Part shown: in pieces, positions 25,561 to 32,871 of the stretch
Numbering within the stretch: position 1 is the first letter of the stretch
How the letters are laid out: each line of letters starts with the position of its first letter
NCBI GenBank assembly: GCA_016931625.1
Contig: JAFGEK010000179.1
Location: 1 to 32,871, forward strand
Direction of reading: 5' to 3'
From: Deltaproteobacteria bacterium
GTDB taxonomy: Bacteria > Myxococcota > XYA12-FULL-58-9 > JAFGEK01
Length of the DNA: 32,871 nucleotides
Notes under the pieces: model-generated
What the model was told of the DNA's origin: nothing
Seen by the model: the letters and a program-made list of their open reading frames with translations, nothing else
Databases searched by the model: none
Translations under genes and position numbers: made by a program

Positions 25561-27116
25561 TCAATCGTTGCGGGTGGCTTTGACGAAATATCATAAACCA
25601 CACGATTAACCCCATGAACTTCATTAATAATGCGGTTTGAGATACGTCCTAATACTTCGTAAGGGATGCGTGCCCAATCTGCAGTCATACCATCGACCGA
25701 ATCGACTGCGCGAACGGCAATGGCTTCTTCATAGGTGCGCCCATCTCCCATTACCCCGACAGAGCGCACCGGCAGCAATACGGCAAAGCTTTGCCACAAC
25801 TTTTCGTATAAATTGGCAGCGCGAATTTCATCATTAATTATGGCATCGGCATGACGTACGACTTCTAATTTTTCGGCGGTAATTGGTCCTAAAATGCGTA
25901 CGGCTAATCCTGGACCCGGAAAAGGTTGGCGCTGACATAAATGAGTCGGCAGACCAAGTTCAGCCCCAAGCAGACGCACCTCATCTTTAAATAGTTCGCG
26001 CAATGGTTCAATTAACTCAAGGTTCATGCGCTCTGGCAAGCCACCGACGTTGTGATGACTTTTAATAGTAACAGACGGCCCCCCTTTAGCGCTAACTGAT
26101 TCGATTACATCAGGGTAAAGCGTGCCTTGAGCAAGATAGCGTGCGTTACCAATACGTTTAGCTTCAGCCTCAAATACGTTAATAAATTCAGCGCCAATAA
26201 TTTTGCGTTTCTTCTCCGGATCGCTAACCCCAGCAAGTGCTTTAAGAAAACGTTCACGAGCATCGGCCACAATTAGAGGCACATGAAAAGCATGCTCAAA
26301 AAGCTCGCATACTTGGGCAGTTTCACCGCGGCGCACCAAACCATTGTCGACAAAAATACAAGCGACGCGATCCCCCAATGCACGTGCAAGCAAGGCGGCA
26401 ACTACTGATGAATCTACTCCACCTGATAACCCACAAATAACACGTTCATTCTCGCCCACACGTTGACGGATTGCTTCAATTTGGGTGGTTAAAAAAGCGC
26501 CCATGGTCCAAATAGGCGCTAAATCACATACATTGAATAGAAAAGCCTCTATTATTTCAAGCCCACGAGGTGTATGGCTTACCTCTGGATGAAATTGCAA
26601 GCCCATGATTGGCTGGGTGCGATGAGCAATGGCTGCATATGGTGTGCTATCAGTGCTGGCAATCGCGACAAAATCGGCAGGCAATGCTTCAGTGCGATCA
26701 CCATGACTCATCCAAACTTCAAAAGATTCGCCATCATTAAAAGCTTCTAATAATGCCTTACCAGCCTTACTGTCGGTTTTTTGACGTATTGCTTGAGCAC
26801 GACCATATTCGCGATGTTGCGATGGAACTACTTTACCACCAAAATGCTGGGTTAATAGATGCTGGCCATAGCACAAACCTAAAATCGGCACTTGCATATC
26901 TAAAATTTTAGGGTCAGTTGTGGGTGCGTCTTGTTCATATACTGAAGAGGGACCACCACTAAGAATAATAGCCGCTGGTGCGAACTCAATTACTCTTGCT
27001 ATACTAATGGTATTGGGATGAATTTCACAATAAACCCGCAGTTGACGCACGCGACGTGCAATCAGTTGAGTATATTGTGAACCAAAATCGATGATTAATA
27101 CTTTTTGCATCGACAT
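25551..27116 (-). CDS. guaA: GMP synthase (glutamine-hydrolysing)
   Basis: Converts XMP, ATP and glutamine to GMP, the last step of guanine nucleotide synthesis. The amidotransferase domain has Cys82 (GLCYGQHLL), His176 and Glu178 ([10 protein letters not shown]). The ATP-pyrophosphatase P-loop is SGGVDSS at 231-237. The C-terminal dimerisation domain ends with the family's typical ...KPPATIEWE. The length of 521 residues is normal. It lies 24 bp downstream of guaB and overlaps pabA by 10 bp. Confidence 0.97.
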   Translation of the reverse strand: MSMQKVLIIDFGSQYTQLIARRVRQLRVYCEIHPNTISIARVIEFAPAAIILSGGPSSVYEQDAPTTDPKILDMQVPILGLCYGQHLLTQHFGGKVVPSQHREYGRAQAIRQKTDSKAGKALLEAFNDGESFEVWMSHGDRTEALPADFVAIASTDSTPYAAIAHRTQPIMGLQFHPEVSHTPRGLEIIEAFLFNVCDLAPIWTMGAFLTTQIEAIRQRVGENERVICGLSGGVDSSVVAALLARALGDRVACIFVDNGLVRRGETAQVCELFEHAFHVPLIVADARERFLKALAGVSDPEKKRKIIGAEFINVFEAEAKRIGNARYLAQGTLYPDVIESVSAKGGPSVTIKSHHNVGGLPERMNLELIEPLRELFKDEVRLLGAELGLPTHLCQRQPFPGPGLAVRILGPITAEKLEVVRHADAIINDEIRAANLYEKLWQSFAVLLPVRSVGVMGDGRTYEEAIAVRAVDSVDGMTADWARIPYEVLGRISNRIINEVHGVNRVVYDISSKPPATIEWE

Positions 27117-27140
27117 TTTACCTTTTACCTTTGTACCTTT

Positions 27141-28634
<1,494 letters not shown>

Positions 28635-28658
28635 TTACTCTGTTAATAATGATTTTGG

Positions 28659-29099
28659 CTACTGTTGATATAAAATCGGCAAAACTGTTTCGATCTCAAT
28701 TTCGAGACCGAGATATACGCCAACAGCAGCACGAGCGTGATACGCTACTTCATTAAGTTGTGTCAAAACTCGACTATCAGTTATTGCTAATCCCAATATT
28801 TGTTCATCCCACGAAAAAGGCACAATTCTGAGGCGAAAAGCAATTTCGCGTGGCACCCGTTGAACAGCTTCTATTGCTGCTTTGTGTAAGCATCCTGCTG
28901 GTAATGCTGGGATATCTAAATGTTGGGATAGCATTTTTAAAAGTACATTGGGGTCAATATGACCTAGCTGCAACAGGCAAGTACCTAATAATCGGCCATT
29001 TTCGCGCTGGAGACGCAAAGCGTCGTATAATTGCGTTCGTGAAATAATTTCTTCACGAACCAGCATAGAACCTAAAGTTTCGACAGTAGACACAAGCAT
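28659..29099 (-). CDS. Stand-alone GspE/MshE N-terminal-type domain protein
   Basis: The 146 residues match the N-terminal domain of type II secretion/pilus ATPases (MshEN-like). SRTQLYDALRLQRENGRLLG, then TCLLQLGHIDPNVLLKMLSQ and HLDIPALPAG follow the usual 'L..Al..Q...g..lG..Ll..G.i....l...L..ql.ip' pattern. No Walker A ATPase domain follows, and the gene ends with its own stop. Some MshEN domains bind cyclic di-GMP, but whether this one does cannot be told by eye. It sits 51 bp upstream of guaB on the same strand and is divergent from skp. Confidence 0.75.
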   Translation of the reverse strand: MLVSTVETLGSMLVREEIISRTQLYDALRLQRENGRLLGTCLLQLGHIDPNVLLKMLSQHLDIPALPAGCLHKAAIEAVQRVPREIAFRLRIVPFSWDEQILGLAITDSRVLTQLNEVAYHARAAVGVYLGLEIEIETVLPILYQQ

Positions 29100-29216
29100 T
29101 AATGTACAAGCATTTATAACTTTAAAGCAAAGGATTGATTTATCGACTCTTATTTAGCAACAAAGGGTTGAGGGCTATGCTAGGGGTGTGATACAGGGCG
29201 CGCCTATTACTTGTGG

Positions 29217-29234
29217 CGCTATGTCTATATAGCG
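29217..29234 (+). other. Small hairpin in the leader of the skp operon
   Basis: CGCTAT and ATAGCG form 6-bp perfect arms around the 6-base loop GTCTAT. It ends directly before the GGGAG Shine-Dalgarno of skp, so it could affect translation. This is only a structural observation. Confidence 0.35.
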
Positions 29235-29244
29235 GGAGTTTATC

Positions 29245-29781
29245 ATGCGTCTGTTAAAATTTGCCGTACCTCTTTTCATCACCACTGTTATGAGTGCTTC
29301 ATCAACTCATGCTGCTAACGACAACTCCTTTAAAATTGGCTATGTTAATTTAGCTAGGGCCTTAAATGAAGTTGAAGATGGCAAAACAGCAAAGGCTAAA
29401 CTAAAAACCGATTTTGATAAAAAGCAAAAAAAACTTGATAAGATGCAGAATGATTTAAAAGTAAAAAAAGAAGACTTCGATAAAAAAGCAGCAATGATGA
29501 ATCCAGAAGTCAAAGCTAAAAAGCAAGAAGAACTGCAACGTAGTTTTGTTGAGCTACAGCGCACTTATATGGAGTTACAAAAAGAACTGAGCGAACAAGA
29601 AAGCAAACTTACAACAGAAATAGCTCAAAAAATTCAACGTGTTATTGATACAATTGGTGATCGCGATGGTTACCATGTCATATTAAATATTGGAGATACG
29701 GTTCTTTATTATAAACGGCATTTAGATCTCACCGATACTGTAGTGCGTGAATATAATCGCAAATTTTCTTCTAAAAAATAA
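29245..29781 (+). CDS. skp: OmpH/Skp-family periplasmic chaperone
   Basis: Periplasmic chaperone that holds unfolded outer-membrane proteins on their way to the BAM complex. The signal peptide is cleaved probably after THA (about residue 23). The mature part starts with KIGYVNLARALNEVEDGK, the family signature, followed by a long Lys/Glu-rich coiled coil (about 45-135) and a short beta segment at the end (YHVILNIGDTVLYY). The length of 178 residues is normal. GGGAG lies 7-8 bases before the ATG. It is the first gene before lpxD, 23 bp apart, a classic envelope operon. Confidence 0.93.
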   Translation: MRLLKFAVPLFITTVMSASSTHAANDNSFKIGYVNLARALNEVEDGKTAKAKLKTDFDKKQKKLDKMQNDLKVKKEDFDKKAAMMNPEVKAKKQEELQRSFVELQRTYMELQKELSEQESKLTTEIAQKIQRVIDTIGDRDGYHVILNIGDTVLYYKRHLDLTDTVVREYNRKFSSKK

Positions 29782-29804
29782 ATCGGCAATAAGGCCCCGC
29801 AATC

Positions 29805-30836
29805 ATGGCCACAGTTGGTCAATTAGCGCTTCTCATCAACGGTACGGTTATTGGTGATGGTAAGCATAAAATTGAAGATGTCGCAGAACTCGGCAACGCT
29901 ACCTCTGCGCATTTAAGCTTTTATGCAAACCCCAAGTATCAAGAACAATTTGCAAAAACTAAAGCTGGCGCTGTGCTCTGCCGTGAAATTGTAGAGCCGG
30001 CCCCGACTAATTTAATCATTTGCCCGGATCCTTATCTTGCCTTAGCCCATATAGCGACATATTTGCATCCTATACCCAGTTATCCCGTGGGTATTGAAGA
30101 TGGGGCTCATGTAGCGCAAACAGCTATAATAAATGATACTGCGACAATACGTGTTGGTGCTATTATTGAAGCCGGTGCTCGCGTTGGTGCGCGAAGTATA
30201 ATTGGCCCTGGTGTCTATCTTGGTCCCAATGCTGTCGTAGGTGATGACTGTTTCTTACATCCACAAGTTTGCATCCAAAATCGCTGCCAAATTGGCGATC
30301 GGGTTATTTTACATTCCGGTGTAGTCATTGGTAGTGACGGTTTTGGTTTTGCACCTGACCAACATGGAGTACGTAATAAAATTCCACAGATTGGAATAGT
30401 CGTTATTGAAAACGATGTCGAAATTGGCGCCAATACTACGATAGATAGGGCAACTTTTGGCGAGACCAGAATTGGCGCGGGTACAAAAATCGATAACTTG
30501 GTGCAAATTGCACACAATGTAGCATTAGGTGAGAATTGCGTAATTGCTAGTCAAACTGGCATTGCTGGTAGTACTAAACTTGGCAACCAAGTAATTATTG
30601 GCGCGCAAACTGGCATTGTTGGGCATATTCATCTAACTGATGGAATTATGCTAGGAGCTCGTACTGGTGTTTCAAATACTATTGATAAGCCTGGGATATA
30701 TTCAGGTACACCAGCAATACCACATAACAAGTGGCGTAAAGTAGCGGTAATAAAACAATCTTTACCTGAACTGCGTCGTAGAATTATTGAGTTAGAGCAG
30801 CGACTTGCTGCATTAGAATGTCAGTCGAAGGCCTGA
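29805..30836 (+). CDS. lpxD: UDP-3-O-acylglucosamine N-acyltransferase
   Basis: Third step of lipid A synthesis: transfer of a hydroxyacyl chain from ACP to the 2-amino group of UDP-3-O-acyl-GlcN. The N-terminal uridine-binding domain covers about residues 1-100. A left-handed beta-helix of hexapeptide repeats follows at about 100-310, with GSDGFGFAP and the catalytic His237 in [12 protein letters not shown]-terminal helix closes the protein ([15 protein letters not shown]). At 343 residues the length matches E. coli LpxD. It is followed by lpxA after 28 bp, with no fabZ between them. Confidence 0.96.
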   Translation: MATVGQLALLINGTVIGDGKHKIEDVAELGNATSAHLSFYANPKYQEQFAKTKAGAVLCREIVEPAPTNLIICPDPYLALAHIATYLHPIPSYPVGIEDGAHVAQTAIINDTATIRVGAIIEAGARVGARSIIGPGVYLGPNAVVGDDCFLHPQVCIQNRCQIGDRVILHSGVVIGSDGFGFAPDQHGVRNKIPQIGIVVIENDVEIGANTTIDRATFGETRIGAGTKIDNLVQIAHNVALGENCVIASQTGIAGSTKLGNQVIIGAQTGIVGHIHLTDGIMLGARTGVSNTIDKPGIYSGTPAIPHNKWRKVAVIKQSLPELRRRIIELEQRLAALECQSKA

Positions 30837-30864
30837 CGTATAAAGCTATATAAGGAGTTTTTTA

Positions 30865-31698
30865 ATGGCGATTCATCCAACGGCGATCGTGCATAAAGGG
30901 GCACAAATTGATTCATCGGCAGAAATCGGCCCTTTTTGTATCGTTGGTCCGAAGGTGAAGATTGGCCCGTATACTCGTCTGCTGTCTCACGTTGTGATTG
31001 ATAATGATACTACTATCGGTGCGCGAAATGTCATTTATCCCTTTGCGTCTGTTGGTGGCACACCTCAAGATCTTAAATTTAAAGGTGAACCTGCTCAACT
31101 AATTATTGGTGATGAAAATGTAATTCGAGAATCAGCCACAATTCATATTGGTACCCAAGCCGGCCATATGGAAACGCGTATTGGCAATGGCTGCTTATTA
31201 ATGGCATATATTCATATCGCCCACGATTGCATACTTGGCAATCGTATTATCATGTCAAATTCAGTAGGTTTAGCTGGGCATGTTACCATTGATGATAATG
31301 TAGTAATTGCTGGGCTTGCTGGCATTCATCAGTTTTGTCAAATTGGACGTAATGCCTATATTACTGGCGCTTCAATGGTTGCTCAGAGCGTACCACCCTT
31401 TTGCATTGCTAAAGGGGATCGGGCTCAATTAGTTGGGATTAATATCATTGGCCTAAAACGTGCTGGTTTTAATCGCGAAAAAATACGCTCACTTAGGCTT
31501 GCTTTTAATAGCTTATTTTATCGCGATCAAAATCAATATACCTTTGCAGATGCTTTAGCACGCACTGAAGCTGAGTTTGTGACAAACAATCCCGAGGTAA
31601 AAGAAATATGCCAATTTATTCACAATCAACAGCGTGGTATATGCCCTGGGCGTGCTGAACAAATTGATGCAGACTCTGATGATACATCCGCCGAATAA
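30865..31698 (+). CDS. lpxA: Acyl-ACP--UDP-N-acetylglucosamine O-acyltransferase
   Basis: First step of lipid A synthesis in the cytoplasm: 3-O- (or 3-N-) acylation of a UDP-GlcNAc substrate. The hexapeptide-repeat helix runs from HPTAIVHKGAQIDSSAEIG. The catalytic segment is MAYIHIAHDCILGN, with His120 at the position of the family's catalytic His. The C-terminal helical domain begins at about 195 (GLKRAGFNREKI). The length of 277 residues is slightly above the usual 262. AGGAG lies 8 bases before the ATG. Its acyl-chain and sugar specificity cannot be read by eye. Confidence 0.96.
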   Translation: MAIHPTAIVHKGAQIDSSAEIGPFCIVGPKVKIGPYTRLLSHVVIDNDTTIGARNVIYPFASVGGTPQDLKFKGEPAQLIIGDENVIRESATIHIGTQAGHMETRIGNGCLLMAYIHIAHDCILGNRIIMSNSVGLAGHVTIDDNVVIAGLAGIHQFCQIGRNAYITGASMVAQSVPPFCIAKGDRAQLVGINIIGLKRAGFNREKIRSLRLAFNSLFYRDQNQYTFADALARTEAEFVTNNPEVKEICQFIHNQQRGICPGRAEQIDADSDDTSAE

Positions 31699-31734
31699 TA
31701 GTGGATGTCCCTAACTTTATGGAATGAGCCGACA

Positions 31735-32694
31735 ATGCTACCAATAAAAGTTGTAGTTGTCGGAGCTGGTCATTTAGGCGGCTTCCATTTACAAAAAATT
31801 GCTGCCGACGATAACGCTATCCTTGTAGCAATCGTCGAACCAAAGTTAGATAAGCACCATGACTTACGGCAAAAATATAATGTCCCTATTGTAGAATCAT
31901 TAAATTCATTTTCTGGTACTGCTAATGCTGCGATAATAGCTTCCCCTACTTCCACACATTTAGAACTCGGTTTAGCTGCATTTGCACGTGGTTGGCATGT
32001 ATTATTAGAAAAACCTCTAGCAGTTACTCCCGCTGATGGTGAAAAACTTGTGACTGCTGCGCAACAACAAGGCTGCCTTTTACAAGTAGGCCATATTGAA
32101 CGCTATAACCCTGCTGTATCAGCAGCTCTGAGTGTAGCTGACCAGCCTGGATACATTGTTACTGAACGATTAAGCCCATTTTCAGGACGATCTACAGACG
32201 TTGATGTAATTTTAGATTTGATGATTCATGATTTAGATATTGTTGGTGCTTTGGTGGCCGCTCCTTTGGTAGAAGCTCGTGCTATTGGTGTGCCGGTACT
32301 AAGTCATAAGGTCGATATGGCTGCCGCACGACTAGCTTTTGCTGATGGTACCGTAGCACAACTTTCAGCAGGCAGGGCTTCCCTCGAACCTTCAAGAAAA
32401 ATTCGTTTATTTACCAAAGAGCGCTATTTATCGATTGATTGTCAAAATCGTGAGGTTAAATCTGTACGTCGTTTGCCACCAAATCCAGATAGTGATTGGG
32501 CCCAAATTGAAGGAGAGCCAATAAATATACAGCCAGGTGATCCACTGGCGCTTCAAGATCACGATTTTTTAGAAAGTATAATAAATAAACGTCAACCACG
32601 AGTTGATGGTGTTGCTGGACTTAAAGCACTAAAACTTGCCGCAGCAGTAAAAGAAGCTATGAGTATCCCCACCTACTCTTCGACTGCAAAATAA
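31735..32694 (+). CDS. Gfo/Idh/MocA-family oxidoreductase next to lpxA
   Basis: NAD(P)-dependent sugar oxidoreductase fold. The Rossmann motif is VVVVGAGHLGGFH at the N-terminus, followed by the family's HVLLEKPLAVTPADGEKLV, with the Lys of EKP, and IERYNPAV. A DLMIHDLDIVGAL segment in the C-terminal domain contains the conserved Asp/His. I chose ATG 31735, which starts the Rossmann strand properly; ATG 31705 would add ten residues. A protein of this family beside lpxA is often GnnA, which oxidises UDP-GlcNAc at C3 for diamino lipid A. No gnnB aminotransferase is within the window, so the GnnA role stays a suggestion. Confidence 0.85.
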   Translation: MLPIKVVVVGAGHLGGFHLQKIAADDNAILVAIVEPKLDKHHDLRQKYNVPIVESLNSFSGTANAAIIASPTSTHLELGLAAFARGWHVLLEKPLAVTPADGEKLVTAAQQQGCLLQVGHIERYNPAVSAALSVADQPGYIVTERLSPFSGRSTDVDVILDLMIHDLDIVGALVAAPLVEARAIGVPVLSHKVDMAAARLAFADGTVAQLSAGRASLEPSRKIRLFTKERYLSIDCQNREVKSVRRLPPNPDSDWAQIEGEPINIQPGDPLALQDHDFLESIINKRQPRVDGVAGLKALKLAAAVKEAMSIPTYSSTAK

Positions 32695-32742
32695 ATTAGA
32701 CATGATTACCAATAAGCTCTCACTTCAAATTCCCAGTTTTAA

Positions 32743-32798
32743 ATTCTCTGTTCTTTAAATCTTCATTTTTTTAACGGAGTATTTAAAGAACAGAGAAT
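32743..32798. repeat. Long perfect inverted repeat after the lipid A operon
   Basis: ATTCTCTGTTCTTTAAAT (32743-32760) and ATTTAAAGAACAGAGAAT (32781-32798) are 18-bp perfect arms around a 20-base loop. A weaker outer pair, ATTCCC and GGGAAT, extends the structure to about 32729-32812. It lies 48 bp after the oxidoreductase stop. No T-run follows, so it is not a standard terminator; a dispersed palindromic repeat or an RNA-stabilising hairpin is possible. Confidence 0.75.
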
Positions 32799-32871
32799 AA
32801 GGAACAGGGAATGAAAGGCGATGATACAGCTGATAACCAGCTATTTTTGCTGTAGATATCTTGAACTTTAC

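Overview
The window looks like chromosomal DNA of a Gram-negative bacterium with low to moderate GC. A hand count of 7021-7080 gives 19 G+C of 60. Lipid A genes (lpxD, lpxA), an OmpH/Skp chaperone and an outer-membrane beta-barrel show a diderm envelope. Two proteins carry Cys/Asp-rich 'NNIDDDCDG'-type motifs, and one of them ends in a MYXO-CTERM-like tail. The cluster rluB-scpB-scpA-trpS-M50-xerD is also present. Together these suggest a Myxococcota or former-Deltaproteobacteria relative of unusually low GC. This placement is an inference; there is no 16S rRNA gene in the window.

Layout. (1) 1-5557, minus strand: rluB/rsuA-type pseudouridine synthase (cut by the window edge), scpB, scpA with a long coiled-coil N-terminal extension, trpS, an M50 membrane protease and xerD. 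This is a tightly packed housekeeping run. (2) 5673-9797: an unrecognised gene, a lipoprotein, a CysQ/IMPase-family phosphatase, a TPR/coiled-coil membrane protein and a broken lepB that has lost its catalytic middle. (3) 10013-15153: a large Cys-repeat/Ig-like lipoprotein, tRNA-Pro(GGG), a CCA/poly(A) polymerase-family enzyme and a small outer-membrane beta-barrel. (4) 15251-23130: accessory region with a PAS-kinase-receiver protein next to an IS3 transposase remnant, a MYXO-CTERM-like protein, a RhlE-type helicase, a GC-rich 865-residue peptidoglycan-directed protein followed by a frameshifted small gene, and an IS66 transposase remnant. It ends at tRNA-Arg(CCT). (5) 23289-28607, minus strand: guaB-guaA-pabA-pabB-pabC, which joins GMP synthesis to p-aminobenzoate (folate) synthesis. 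(6) 28659-32694: a stand-alone GspE/MshE N-terminal-type domain, divergent from an envelope operon skp-lpxD-lpxA-Gfo/Idh oxidoreductase. A long hairpin lies downstream of that operon.

How the genes work together. The left cluster covers rRNA modification, chromosome segregation (SMC kleisin complex and dimer resolution) and Trp-tRNA charging. The gua/pab operon supplies GMP and pABA; GTP and pABA are both folate precursors. The right operon builds lipid A and chaperones outer-membrane proteins. The least ordinary part is 19263-23130. It differs in base composition, carries transposase debris, abuts a tRNA gene and encodes a multidomain protein with a coiled coil, a peptidoglycan-binding-like domain and an H...SxGC motif resembling YkuD L,D-transpeptidases, but no obvious signal peptide.
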